Shown here: in pieces, positions 41,851 to 54,279 of the stretch | Layout of the letters: the number at the start of each line of letters is the position of its first letter | Position numbering within the stretch: position 1 is the first letter of the stretch | Source of the DNA: Arctopsyche grandis | Lineage: Eukaryota > Arthropoda > Insecta > Trichoptera > Hydropsychidae | NCBI RefSeq assembly: GCF_051622035.1 | Contig: NC_135365.1 | Location: forward strand, 28,458,001-28,522,000 | Direction: 5' to 3' | DNA length: 64,000 bases | Notes under the pieces: model-generated | What the model saw: only the letters and a program-made list of their open reading frames with translations | Database searches by the model: none | Told to the model about the DNA's origin: nothing | Position numbers and translations under genes: made by a program

Positions 41851-42719
41851 ATTTAACATCTACGTATATTTAAAAGGGTTCGGTGATTATTCCTCACAAA
41901 GCGCTCGCCCAAAAGTCACTAAATTCTCTATAACGAAATATCTGGCAGCCGAAAAGTCCATCATACTAAGGAGAACTCGAGTGCCAAATGTTGCGTATTC
42001 GCGATTTTCATGGCAAAAATAGTCTTTTGGGCGATTGCAATGTGGCTAATAATCCAATTACAGAATGGTCACCTTAATTTAACTACGTATAGAGAAATTT
42101 TATAATAAAAGAAGCGCCCTATTGCATACATTTCTTGTTTCAATAACACGCGTACTGCTTCCATAACTACGCAATATTGTACGGGTATGCATGCGTACTA
42201 TGCTAGCTGTCGCCCTGATTCTTTCATGAAAACTTTCATATACGATTTTAATTGAATAACTTGTTACTTAAATGATCAATTTACTTATTAAAATGTATCC
42301 TATGTTGTTTATTGTGTGTTTTTGAATGCATCGTGCAATTTTTAACGATGCACTTGCCCAGAGAAGTTTTTATCGGACATACATCGAACACCAAGCATCA
42401 AACACGACTGATGCTAAAATTATTTAGGAATGTCTGTGGACAATCGTCACTTGAGAACAATATAACGCCTAAAGCCACTTCTAATATTATAACATTTCTC
42501 TGTCTACGTATATTTAAAAGATCAATAATAGTAATCCAATAGTATTGTATAAAATTTTGCCAGACACCTTCAATAAGCTCTTATAAAGTCTAGTGCAAAA
42601 GACAGTGGTTCTTAACCTGGGTTTGATCGAACCCCAGGGGTTCGGTGAGTCAGTCTCAGGGGTTCGACAGAGGTCGACACACACACCCGACTCATAAATT
42701 ATTATAAAAGTAATACTTA

Positions 42720-43030
42720 AAAAAACTACTTTCTCGACAAAATCGCTTTTTAAACTATTTCTAGTACCAAATATCGATGATATATTTAAGCAAGCTTCCA
42801 TTATAAAAATGTGTAAAGAAAAAAATAACAAAGAATATCAAGAATTTTATAAACTAATGAGAAATGGAAACCAATTTATCACACCAAATTTTAAAACAAC
42901 ACAAATGCAAAACCATTATATTTTCCAAGCCATTAATTACTATAATAATCTCCCTTCTGAATTGCGCTGTATTGTTAACCAAACAGAACAAGTAAAAAAA
43001 ATTAAACACTTTTTCAAAAAAAACTGAAAA
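42720..43030 (+). pseudogene. C-terminal remnant of another LINE ORF2
   Basis: The short frame at 42809-43027 ends FQAINYYNNLPSELRCIVNQ then KKIKHFFKKN. The 'A.N.WNNLP..LR......FKKKLK.FL' pattern is typical of the end of CR1/L2-like reverse transcriptase ORFs. It is followed by AT-rich sequence and a TATTTATT repeat shared with the tail of the minus-strand LINE. No further motifs are visible. Confidence 0.5.
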
Positions 43031-43057
43031 ATTTTAATGTAATTTTTATATAAAAAA

Positions 43058-43059
<2 letters not shown>

Positions 43060-43088
<29 letters not shown>

Positions 43089-44552
43089 TAGTTTTGGACC
43101 ATTGTGGCATTACAGGAAGAACCTAATGCGCCACAATGGCCTACATTTGAAAAAGATATAAAAACATGATATAAAAACAAGTAAACTGTAAATAAAGGAA
43201 AAAAGCAAAAGCAGAAAACATGGTAAAATAAAATAATAAAAAAAGTAACAAAAGGAAAATAATACATCATTCAGAGAGAAAAAAAAAATAACAAAAGTGT
43301 AAAAATTAAAAATAAAATCCATAAATCCCATTCTTTGTTTACACTGAGCAAAATTAAAATAGTATATAAAAATGTACAAAAGAGAAAGAAAAAATAAAAT
43401 AAAATAAAACAAAATATGAATAAAAAATAAAATCACAGCGAGGCCCAAATGGAAGAGAGTAGATTAAGATTCCACTCATTCATCACATTCAAATTAAGAA
43501 AGTAATGATGAGCGCAGGTTACCAGATAAATATGTTAAGATAATATCCGACAATCTACGCTCCCCAAGGTGGAAAATATCACATTCAGGGACAGCAGCAA
43601 CGATTTCATTGAGAAGTCGAATAGCTCTTGGAATAGGAGCCATTCGAAAAAGAACTGTGCGAGCAGCAGGTACAACCATTAAATGATGATGTCTACCACG
43701 CACATAATTATTAGGGACATAAAGTCCCAACTGTTCCAGCAACAACGGGCATGACGTATTACCACGCAATAGCTGGAGAACGGAACGAATTAACGAGAAG
43801 TTTCTCCGAAGTTCAAGGGAATTATACCCAAGCATGCCCAAAAGGAAAGGAGTAGGATAGAGATATGGGTAGTACCCATACTCTTTCTTATAAAGAAAAC
43901 GAAGAAATGCTTTTTGCACTTTTTCTATAATAAGAGAGTAGTTTGCTTCATGCGGATTCCACACAATTGCATTATACTCTAGCTTACTTCTAACAAGCGA
44001 GTTGAAAAGCAAGCGAGAAGACAAGGGGTTGGAGAATAATCTAGCATATCTCAAGACAAATCCAAGTCGACGAAAGGAAACGTCAGCGATTGTCTTGATG
44101 TGGTTGTGAAAGGTGAATTGAGGATCAAAAGTGATACCCAAGTCGATCATTGATTCCACGCGCTTCAACAATACGGATCCAATGGAATATCCGTGACAAT
44201 AGAGCGAATTCGCACGTCCATAACTCATAATAGCACATTTACTAGTATTCAGTTCAAGCCCTAAACTGGAACTGAACTCTAAAACAGCGTTAATATCAGC
44301 TTGAAGGAGAGAGGCTTGCCTCTCATCCTTAACAGCAAAGAATAGTTTAACGTCGTCAGCAAACAAGAGACATGAAGCATTGCGTAGTACTTTTGGGAGG
44401 TTATTAATGACTATTGTAAATAGTAAAGGGCCTAAGGTGGACTCCTGAGTTACACCAGATCGCGTAAAAAATGAAGGAGATTCATAAATACCATATCTAA
44501 CAAATTGCTTCCTATCACTAAGATAAGAAGCAAAGAGTTTAAGAATAATAAT
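43060..44552 (-). mobile_element. 5'-truncated CR1-like LINE copy
   Basis: From ~44552 to 43494 the minus strand reads SYLSDRKQFVRYG, SGVTQESTLGPLLF, INNLPKVLRNASCLLFADD (catalytic ADD), LGLELNTSKCAIMSYGRAN, FVLRYARLFSNPLSSRLLF, KAFLRFLYKKEYGYYPYLY, ending LRSSLLS. The frame is intact through ~350 residues. The 3' UTR carries the hairpin GCCATTGTGGC/GCCACAATGGTC (about 43095-43140 on +) and a (TAAA)n tail. The copy is inserted inside a hAT element. Confidence 0.88.
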
Positions 44553-45059
44553 TTATAATAGAATCGTAGCTCCCTTATCAGGCAATACTCTTATCAGGCA
44601 ATACTCTTATCTGATACGGAATACATGTCCAACTTTGAAATAAACTGAAATAAAATGATATCCTGTAAATATATGTATATGAATAAATTAAATTAAAAAA
44701 AAAAAAAGGATTCCAATTAAGAAGGGTTCGGTGAATGCGCATATGAAACTGGTGGGGGTCAGTACCTCCAACAAGGTTAAGAACCACTGCACTAGACTAA
44801 AGCGCCGCAGAGTGCTCGAATAAAAAGATAAAAAGCTGACAATTAATGGATTGCCAAATCTTCTAAAATAAAATTGACCAGTGATAAAATTTGTTTATGA
44901 CCGACGGGTTGATTGCAAATATTTATAATAAAAAAGACACCTTCAACAAATAAATTAAAATGAAAAATAAAACGTCCCCATTGTGAAAAAATCACACAAA
45001 CATAAAAAAGTGCTTGGATAGAATAAATACACAATGGAGATTATTGTAGAAATACATTT

Positions 45060-45381
45060 TGAAATGAAGTGCGGCAAGTAAACAAGAGGAGAGTTGGATA
45101 CGATCCGAGTTGAAGTGTGTAGATATGGTCGGAGATCGAGGCGGTTGAGCGAGCGCGTTGGGACCAACATGTTCAGGCTTCGTCTGTCGGTGGTGTGCGT
45201 GAATTTGAAGTCAGAAGCGGTGCGGTCGGTTGCCAGAGTGGTCGCGCGTCAGCCGTAGAGGCCGCCAAAGTCGCGGCAGTCGCTCGGCTAGTGTTGTGTG
45301 TTGTGTTGTGATCGTGGTCGTGGTCGCTCTCGTGTTTGACCGGCCCTTGATATCAGTGTCCGTGGAAAGAAAGGCCTCGCC
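45060..45381 (+). promoter_or_regulatory. CpG-rich promoter/5' UTR before the kinase-like exon
   Basis: From ~45060 to 45381 the sequence becomes rich in CG dinucleotides and TGTTGTG/GTCGTGGTCG words, in contrast to AT-rich flanks on both sides, and it ends at a good start codon. No TATA box is seen. The limits are approximate. Confidence 0.45.
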
Positions 45382-45509
45382 ATGAGCGCGAGTTGTCTGC
45401 CTCGGGCTCAGCCAGGACTCCTGCGCCTTTCTCATCGCCAGCTGAAGGACCTGGTCAGAAGCGAGCCCATCGCAGATGTCTACCATGTCGAACAGACACC
45501 ATTCGCAAG
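45382..45509 (+). CDS. Probable first exon of a Drak/STK17-like kinase
   Basis: ATG in strong context (CTCGCCATGAG) opens 42 codons plus two bases: MSASCLPRAQPGLLRLSH, then RQLKDLVRSEPIADVYHVEQ and TPFAR, ending at AG|GTCTAC. The ending 'VEQTPFAR', which would continue with a Gly-rich loop in the next exon, recalls the start of the kinase domain of insect death-associated-protein-kinase-related (Drak) proteins; this match is from memory and no kinase motif itself is present. The donor is weak. No later exon was recognised in 45.5-64 kb, implying a long first intron. Confidence 0.45.
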
Positions 45510-47754
45510 GTCTACATCTATCATCTATCTATCTATCTATCATTGCAAACTTAAAATCCCAATTCAAATTCAAACAACCGTTGACGCGTGCGCACCGATT
45601 CGCAGGTCGGCCAACCTTTTCACAATTGACGTACGCACGTCAATTTTTATTCGATTTGGAAAATGATTCAATTCAATGATGTTTGTATTTATTCATTGAA
45701 TAGGCGGCAATGCTGTGATGGATCCGTAGAGTTTGTTTACTCTTTACAAAAATACATTTGGGGAAATTTATTTAGGGGTAGATTCCTATCAACGTTCAAT
45801 TATAATACTATACATAGATGAATATATGTTTGATTATCAATTGTACAAGTCTACACATTTCATTTTAGAACTAGAAATTTGATATATATACCGCGAAATT
45901 TGATATATATATATACAAAAATCTTTTATAAATGTTTGTCAATTGAATAAAAATTTGTAACCTATCGATTGACTCAAATAAAATTAAAATGGGAAGTTCT
46001 AATGATTGTTTAAAGCCTTCTGATTGATCGATTAGTATTTTCAAAAGGGGGTTTACAACCATTTTTACATTTTATCACTTTGAAAAATTTCTTTGTAAAC
46101 AGTCACTTTGAAAAAATTGTTGTGTAAAAAGACTGGTTATCCTAGTCTCAAAATTATCATATTTTAAAATTTGCAATCATTTATATATAGCCCAAAGATG
46201 ATGGAAATTTTTTGTCATTTGTCACTTCAAATTTTTTTTGTATAAAAAAGACTGGTCGAAATTTTTTATTTTGTTTTAAATTTTGCAATAATTTATAGAA
46301 TAAAGACGATGGGAATATTTTTAGACTTTTTTTCTCACTTCAAAAATTTTGTTATATAAAAAAAGGGTAGTAGAAATCACAGTCGGAGAGCATGGGTAAA
46401 AAAACGGAGATTACAGTCTCCCGCTGTCAAGTAACAAAACGCTAAAGACTGAAATGAATGTGTTAATTTGGACTGTAGTTTTTTTTAAAAGTTCCCTTTT
46501 CAATTTTATTTCCACCCACCCGAGAAGTGCTAAGCAATTTTTTTATAAATTAATTGAAATAAATTTAATTTTAACACATAATAATGCACGTACTGCTGCT
46601 TCGTAAGTGGCTTTTTTTGTGTTATAGTAAAACTAATTCAAACCAAGCAATGCTCGATTTTTCATATGTATTTCGTTCGCTTCAATTTGTGCAAAAAATC
46701 GTTAGTATCGGCGATTTAAATTGTTGCCTTGATGGATTTCAGTATTAAATTAAAAAATATACGTTACCTACGTATGTCGATTTGTACGATTTTCTGCTAA
46801 ATCACAGTAAAAAAAAAAATGGCGTCAACATTTTGTTGTGTTTGAAAGCACGTGCATAAAAAATTCGCCGGTACATTTCCGCATACATATTTGCATTACA
46901 ATGTGTACTTTTGTATACCCAGGCTATTTTTTAAAACACTACAAAAAATACAAAAACATTATTTATTCAACGAAACTTGCGAAGCAAATAATGAATTATA
47001 TTAGACCCAATTTTCATTCTAATGAAATACTAATTTTGACGTATCATTTTTCATTACCAGGAATTTACCTCAACATTTCAAAAATTCTATTTTTAACATA
47101 TTCAAAATGTCTCATAGATCTGAACAGCATTTTTTTTACCTTCAATTTCTTATTTTTTGTACATTACAAAAATAAATTTGAAAAGAATATTATTTGTCTG
47201 CCGGAAAATTGTAATAATTGATAAGCCGTATCTTTTGAAAAACATACCAATTATTGATAAAATAGCGACAAGGAATATAAATAGAAATGCGCATAGATGA
47301 TTTAACATATACATACATATATAAAACAGAATGTATGTTTTTTCATGAATATGGAGATTTAAATAAAATAAAATAAAAATACAGTAATTAGAAATTCATG
47401 AGATCGTATTGTGACTACTGATGAAGACACATAAACATGCTCATTTGTGCGGGGATGGAATAAAGGGGCGATGCAAATTGACTGTAAGGGCTGTGCATGC
47501 TGAAACTGCTAGCGGCAATAGCCTCGGGCGTGTTTTATGCACCAATTCCTTTCTGAAAGTTTATTATATATGTATGTATGTATATGAATTTATTGGGAGG
47601 AAAGCGTAATGTTTGCCCTGCATCTTTTGTGTAAGGAATTTTACTTAAGTTATTTTAAGACTATATTTCGATCTTCACAAGTCTTAAGAATCTGTCCCTT
47701 GTTTGATTTGTTAAAAGGTCGTTAGATATATTTGTACAATTCGTTTTGAAACTT
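45510..47754. other. Candidate kinase intron, no exon seen
   Basis: A CTAT run at 45527-45542, then AT-rich DNA. AAGACTGGTCGAAATTTTTT-like words repeat at 46125-46400 (TAAAAAGACTGGT twice), suggesting a decayed tandem repeat. The 127-codon frame at 46838 is Phe/Ile/Lys-rich and looks like chance. Confidence 0.45.
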
Positions 47755-48235
47755 AGAGATTAAACGCCAAGATGCTACAAGGAGTCCAATGCACTCAATG
47801 AAGTGTGGAACGCGGTATGAATGAATGTTGTTTTTACAAACCTCCTTTACGTTTCACTTTTTAAATAAAAAATGCCACTATGCCTGAAGAAAAAGATCAA
47901 TGCGTTTTGCCAGTGATGGCGTATGGATGTGAAACTTGGACATTGAACGCCAAGATGATACACAAAGTCCAATGCACTCATATAAGTGTAGTGACAAGGG
48001 TAGTGGAAATAGTAGAGAGAGTGAAGAGATTGAAATAGCGATAGGTGGGACACGTAGCTAGACGAATGGACAAAAGAAGTGCCAGAACGGTCCCTAGGGG
48101 ATGGGCGTAAAAGAGTAAAAGGAAGATGGGCAGACGAAATTATGAGATGGATGAGAGTTGCGCAAAACAGAAACGAGTGGAAGCGTGTTGGAGAGGCCTT
48201 CATACAGCAGTGGATGATGAATGGCTGTAAATGAT
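47755..48235 (+). pseudogene. Decayed RTE 3' fragments, two overlapping pieces
   Basis: AAACGCCAAGATGCTACAAG (47763) repeats at 47949, so part of the RTE C-terminal domain occurs twice. The longer piece follows YGCETWTLNAKM, then jumps to RVVEIVERVKRLK and ends with [17 protein letters not shown] sequence and TGTAAATGATCATAC. Several frameshifts and a deletion around 48000 are evident relative to the copy at 39.6-40.2 kb. Confidence 0.8.
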
Positions 48236-48371
48236 CATACAGTATATATAAAACAAAGACGAGTCACAGTACAAAATTTAATTTCTGTATTTATTGCTAT
48301 CAATGATTGGCATCGTTATTCCCCTCCGGATGAAGTGCTTTGTTTACAAATATATATTTTACAAATATATA

Positions 48372-49550
48372 GATTTCAGTTCTAGTTTAGGCCTTGAACT
48401 TAATTTAAATAAATGTGCAATTATGAGCTATGGACGTGCACATTCTGTCTATTGTCACGGATATTCCATTAGATCCGTCTTGTTGAAGCGTGTGGAATAT
48501 ATGGTCGATTTGGGTATCACTTTTGATCCTCAACTCACCTTTCACAACCATACCAAGAAAGTCGCTGACGTTTCCTTTCGTCGACTTGGATTTGTTTTGA
48601 GATATGCAAGATTATTCTCCAATCCTTTGTCTTCTCGCTTGCTTTTCAATTCGCTTGTGAGAAGTAAGCTAGAGTATAATGCGATCGTGTGGAATCCGCA
48701 TGAAGCAAATTACTCTCTGATGATTGAGAAAGTGCAAAAAGCATTTCTTCGTTTCCTATATAGGAAAGAATATGGGTATTACCCATATCTCTACCCCACT
48801 CCTTTCCTTTTGGGCATGCTTGGGTATAATTCCCTTGAACTTCGGAGAAACTTCTCATTAATTCGTTTCGTTCTCCTGCTCTTACGTGGTAATACGTCAT
48901 GCCCCTTGTTACTGGAGCAGTTGGGACTTTATGTCCCTAATCACTATGTGCGTGGTAGACATCATCATTTGCTGGCTGTACCTCCTGCCCGCACAGTCCT
49001 TTTTCTAATGGCTCCTATTCCAAGAGCTATTCGACTTCTTAATGAAATCGTTGCTGCCGAGACTGAATGTGATATTTTCCACCTTAGTGAGGGTAAATTG
49101 TCGGAAATTACTCTAACCTATTTATCTGGTAGTCTGCGCTCATCATTGTTTTCATGATTGATTGTGATTTATGAGTGAAATTTTGATTAACTCTCTTCCA
49201 TTTGGGCCTTACAGGGATGTTTTGTATTTGTAGTTGTTTCTTACATATTTATTGAAACTGGCTGTAGGTGCAAGGCATTCCTTATGCTATATTTTTTATT
49301 TGATATTTTTACTTTATCTGTTATTATTTAATGCTATTTTTTATGTTTATGTATGGATGTATTTATGTTTATGTTCAAATGTATTTTTTTTATGTATAAT
49401 TGATGAGTATATTATTTTCGTTATGTATTAATTTATGTTTAATTGTTATTTTGTTTTTTTTTGTGTTATATTTTTTGACCATTGTGGCGCTTTAGGAATT
49501 CCTGTTATGCCACAATGGTCTGTTTAGAATAAAATAAATAAATAAATATT
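48372..49550 (+). mobile_element. 5'-truncated CR1-like LINE copy
   Basis: Same family as the copy at 43-44.5 kb, opposite strand. From DFSSSLGLELNLNKCAIMSY through FVLRYARLFSNPLSSRLLF, KAFLRFLYRKEYGYYPYLY and LRSSLFS (stop at 49157) the frame is open. The start upstream of 48372 is not LINE sequence. The 3' UTR ends with the hairpin GACCATTGTGGCG/GCCACAATGGTC (49477-49522) and AATAAATAAATAAAT. The RT catalytic region is missing. Confidence 0.88.
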
Positions 49551-50014
49551 TCCACCCCACCCTTTTACTCAAAAGGCATTTCATATTTGACGTATGGCAC
49601 TTATTGTTAGTGCAATTTCAATACGTATACACATGCTTAGTTGAGTGCATACGACCCCAATAGCAATCGCACTAAACGGAGCGGATATGGTAATAAAGCG
49701 AATCGCATTTGTACTACTTGAACGCATATGGTCGATATTAGTTTTAATTTATTTCCATTATACAAAGCAGAGAGAAGATGAAAAAAAAACACGAAATAAC
49801 CGTTAGTATGAAACGTTCGTGTTGACCCCTCGCATGACCTTTTCGATAGATGAGTTTGTTGTGGAATATGATAATTAATGATGCGAATGAAAACAATTAG
49901 CTTCGAATTTGAGCGCGCGAATAAAATTTCTGTGCAATTTAATTCTAGCAATTCATACTAGCACGTGAATGCGTCCATATAGAATGTACCAGAGAATACT
50001 TTCCGCGCTAGCTT

Positions 50015-50105
50015 AGGGCGAAAACACACTGAGCAGTACGGAGCGTCATGTCCAAGGCGCCCCGCCGTGACAATGGGTGTTCCCCAAACCGAATTCGGGT
50101 GTAGT
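50015..50105. mobile_element. AGGGCGAAAACACAC-family terminus (left-facing)
   Basis: AGGGCGAAAACACACTGAGC is followed by GGGTGTTCCCCAAACCGAAT and TCGGGTGTAG. The same ~90-bp terminus occurs inverted at ~57235-57323. A LINE remnant follows directly. Confidence 0.75.
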
Positions 50106-50650
50106 AGCACGTGCAGAGTTGTATATTGATAAAGTGCAGAATAGAGCAATGCGTGCAATTTTGAATGTGAGGAAACTTAAGAATGTTAGAAGTATGTTAG
50201 ATGAATTGAAATGGTTGGATATTAGAAACAGTCTTAAATTAAGCACTTTAAAATTTGTATATAAGCTAGACAAGAATATATTACCCAAATATTTTAATTA
50301 TTACATAGTTAGGAATAGAGATTTACATAATTATAAAACTGGAAATAGGAATAAATTAATTATAGGCAGAGTAAAAAAAGCAAGAACTGCAGGAGGTGTC
50401 TTTCACATAGGTTTTCAAATCTACATATAATTCCTGAGAAAGTTAGAAGTGCTAATAACATTGGTGCTTTCTTGAAGAGTATTAGGTTAATAAATGCAAT
50501 GTTTGGCATTATAATTTTATGTTATAGTTACTAATTATAGTTTTTTTTTTGTTAATTATATTATGTTATTTTGTAGTTACAATTATAGTTGTTACTTTTG
50601 TTATATATTCATTAGCAATTTGCTATTTTAAATTAAATAAATAAATAAAT
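50095..50650 (+). pseudogene. LINE ORF2 C-terminal remnant of a second family
   Basis: The frame from ~50107 to 50430 reads ELYIDKVQNRAMRAILNVRK, MLDELKWLDIRNSLKLSTLK and FVYKLDKNILPKYFN. The 'IQN.A.R.IL....... ML..L.WL.I..R......VYK' pattern is the C-terminal region of CR1/Jockey-like RT ORFs. It ends in AT-rich DNA with AAATAAATAAATAAAT at 50634-50652. A hairpin-like sequence ACCTGGAACGCC ... CTCCTGGCCAG (50655-50697) follows and may be the 3' end of another LINE in the opposite direction. Confidence 0.6.
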
Positions 50651-51285
50651 ATACCTGGAACGCCTAACAGGTAACCCCAATGCGCCCTCCTGGCCAGAAA
50701 CATTGTACATTTGATACAAGTATTATATTATTAGTATTATACAAAGTACATTAATACATATCAATTAAAATCCACACAGGCATTTATGGTCAAATTTATA
50801 AATTTGCATCATTTTATGCGATTGAGCGAAATCCAAGATTCCTGAAAACTCGAGATTTTGCGAGAAAATGGGTAAGGTTGCCAATTTGTTGGAACCGTTT
50901 CCGCTAGACTGGGACATATCCCGGTTTATAAATCTGTGTCTCTGTGTCCCGGTCTATAAGTCAGTTGTCCTGGATTTCTGTCTAGCAATCAGTTATTCAG
51001 ACAAAAAGAACTAAAAAAACAGGTAAATTACCTGACCTGTACTCATTTAGTGGCATACATGGAGCCGTGCGAAGGGAACGACAATCACGGGCTTCAAAAT
51101 TTGGGGACTTTAAAATTGTCATTAGCAGAGATCTGCGACAAGTTGTTTTTTCCACAAAAATGGTTCATCGTTGTTTATTAATATTTTCAACCCTTTTTTG
51201 CTCTCTTGATTTGTAGGACAACAGTAATTAACAAAAATAAACCATTTTTTGTGAGCAAAAGCAAATTGTCCGCTGATCTGTGGCT

Positions 51286-51430
51286 CATCACTAGAGGTAG
51301 GACCGGAAGCGTGCTTTTTCCAGGAAACAGGGCAAACTACAAAGCTAGACAGCATAAAAAAAGGGTCACCTTAAAAATGAACAAAGCACGGCGAACAATG
51401 AACAATGCACTGCGCAAAGTTGGTCCGCTC
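51286..51430. repeat. 'CACTAG' repeat copy
   Basis: ATCACTAGAGGTAGGACCGG, AGCGTGCTTTTTCCAGGAAA, GGGCAAACTACAAAGCTAGA, then AAAATGAACAAAGCA. This is module 2 of the 1-2 kb cluster read in reverse, starting directly from an ATCACTAG end. Confidence 0.6.
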
Positions 51431-54279
51431 TTTACTCATCACACATTTGCTCATCCATCCATCTCACTTCACATGTTTTTATAATCTTGTCCACCCATTT
51501 TCGTTTCGTCCTTTTACATTTTCTCTGGTACAATTTCGGCCATGTTTAGTACTATAGTTTAGTTTAAATAGCTCGCGAGCTAAGAATATTGGAATAAAAC
51601 TGCATGTTGAAATTTTATTCTACATTCTATCATCCAATTCCTCGAGATTCTATCAAGAGTCTCGGTTAACATCTCTACAATTATGACAGCCATATACTAA
51701 CTAGTTACGTGCAGTCGCTGGTATGTGCTGTGCTAATATGAATAGACCTTTACCAGGACGGTTTGTCCGGCTCGTAGAGTTTGTTCAAAGCTCGTAGTAG
51801 GTAGTGGTTAATGTCCATTGTAGTATATGCTTTTAGAGGTGGTGGCATCATGTTGATGATTTTGATTTCATTTGCTGGTTAAATATTAATGAATAGTTTT
51901 TTAATGTGATTTTTTTTTGAAAATTTCTATGATCATATGTATTACTTTTTTTTAAATTATGCACGTTCGTATATATGCGCCTCCCCTTTTGTCTAAAATA
52001 ATTATGGGAAAAGCAACTGGCCGTAAAGGAATAAAATCAACGCCGCGTGACCGGTCGACCAGTGGCGTCTCGTTCGCTTTGTAATTATTATTTAATCTCA
52101 TCAATCTTTTCTTTTTTTTTCTTTTGAATAATTTTTTGATTCGAACTTCTATCAATGTGAATCTACATATATATTATAATGTGTACACGTATGATATATT
52201 GAACCGTTTGTTCCAATACAATTATTATTATACAACCTTGACACGCCCACAAATAACGTTCTCGAGAAATTATAACGTTTTAAAAGCACTCTAATACAAC
52301 AAGTGTCTATCAAGCGTTGTTAACGTATATGTATTCGGACAATTAATTAATTCCTCAATTTAAAGTTCGTTACTATTTTTTTTTTTCTGTTTCATTTTTT
52401 TCAAGATTTTATACTTGACGCAGATAAAATCAGTAATTTAAATCAAAATTCAACTGATCAGCACGAGTGCAAATTTTTCTATACCAATTTCGTAACAAAT
52501 CTAGGTTTTTTCTCTTTGCAAGAGAATTCAGCTGATCCACTCCCGCTAATGATCACTTCCGTTACATCAGCGTAAGTTACGCTCGAAAATCTCGGCAATG
52601 ATTTAGATTATTCAACCAATCCAATTCCAATTAGTCAAGTTTCCTCCAACACGTACAAATTAAAGCGATCGGCCAGGGCAACAACAATCTCATGATTTAT
52701 GTAAGTCCGACACAGAAAGGAGCAAACATTAGCATGTTATAATTATTTCAATACCACGTCCGACTAACTGGTCGCTAATGTTATTCATAGTGTTTACTTT
52801 ATATATAAATGTGTCTTTATATATTTCGTTTTTTTTTTTTAATTTGTTAGTGTTGGGTTGTGAACACGGGTGAACGAGAAGCCACCCACACTGGATCACT
52901 TCGCTACCAAAAAAGGCTCCCACTTCGATTTCTTCTGTTGTGTTAAAATAGTTGCCGTCGGCGATTTGAAATTTGCGCAAAATAGTTTTGCTAATCCAGT
53001 CCAATCTTATCGCAGCGACATCCATCCGGTTTGTCTGCAAAAGCGGTCGACAACTGAATTCCTTGAATTTGAAAATTTTACATTTTTGATCTGTATATGG
53101 ATTAGAAACATAAAAAGAATGGGTCTAGAAGCGTCTATTTACATATTATGAATTCACGAATGAAGGTGGCTACTCGCCGCAGCAAAATGTCCATTCGTTG
53201 AGAGATAGATCTAATGATGCAAGGAGGTTGTGCTAGTTATGAGAATGAGACCGAACCTTCAGCAGCCATAGAGCCCGGCTATACCGGGTGATTACGACTT
53301 TGTTTGACTTTGTTGCGCGACCAGATCAAATGTATGCAGTTGTGTGGAGCATGCCACATCGGGCAGCTCACTGGTTGCCAAGTCATAACGTCACCCGACC
53401 AGCGAGATCGGTTGCCGGCGTTCGGTCTCGTACGATCTCTCAAAATATATAGCGTTGTATTAAGGGGTGCCACACTCGGTGATTAGTTTCCAGCGACTGC
53501 ATAGTGAAAAACTATGAAAACGTGTGACTTTATCACGTATTGAAAACTCTTATAGATAGATACAAATAAGCGGATTCTTGGTCGCTTCTGGTTGCCCGTG
53601 TTGGCTGACCAAGACAAGCAACTACGCTTCTGCAACAAAGTCACTCGCGAGTCTCCAGGTGTGGTTCAGCTCTTAGGAAACTGCAATGAAAATATGTTAT
53701 GTAAGAAATTGGAGCAAAAATACTAAACGTATCAGTCATATGAAGAATTGCGTTAAAATTTTGTTTTATATGTGTATGTGGATTTTTCTTATAATACATT
53801 TAATACGTATAAAAATGTAGGCAAGACAAGACTATGGTGTGTTTCTGTAGTTTGGGTTACATATTTTAGTATTTCTGGAGTATTTTTTCTTACACTTACA
53901 CCACTTTTTTATTGCATATCCGAGGTTTAGTATATTATGTAGGTCAAAATTTGGCAATATTTGGTGCTTCATAGCGTTTATTGGGTCATACTCCACTCAG
54001 GTCGGCCGCTATTGTCTTGTCTCGTTCGGACTGGTCGGATTATTTTTCTGAAAAAAATGTGTCAAAAGAGTGTGTACTTTTGTATAGTCTTCTTATTGTA
54101 GGACCAAAATTTAGAATAGTTGTCTATCTCTATTTTGCGTTAGGTTCTACTATCGTACTTTGCAAATTACCGCTTTGCGTAATGTAATAGAAAAAAAAGG
54201 CGCAAACGTTGTACGGAATCTAAATGGTGCGACAATAGATAAAGCACTTCCTGAATTTGTATAGATAATTTTAGTTCAT

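Larger units (their letters stand above)
42603..44789. mobile_element. hAT element split by LINE insertions
   Basis: The left end CAGTGGTTCTTAACC (42603) and the right end GGTTAAGAACCACTG (to 44789) are perfect 15-bp terminal inverted repeats of hAT type. Further in, the left has GAACCCCAGGGGTTCGGTGA and the right GGGTTCGGTGAATGCGCATA, typical of a non-autonomous hAT group. Most of the interval is foreign: a LINE fragment on + (42720-43030) and a 5'-truncated LINE on - (43060-44552). The flanks hold GTCTAGTG on the left and CACTAGAC on the right, which are inverted relative to each other and so not a target duplication. Confidence 0.75.

Noticed and set aside
46838-47221. 127-codon frame rich in Phe, Ile and Lys
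   Set aside because: Composition is what AT-rich DNA gives by chance; no domain recognised.
52729-53040. 103-codon minus-strand frame
   Set aside because: Some balanced residues, but its end is AT-driven and no family or splice site supports it.
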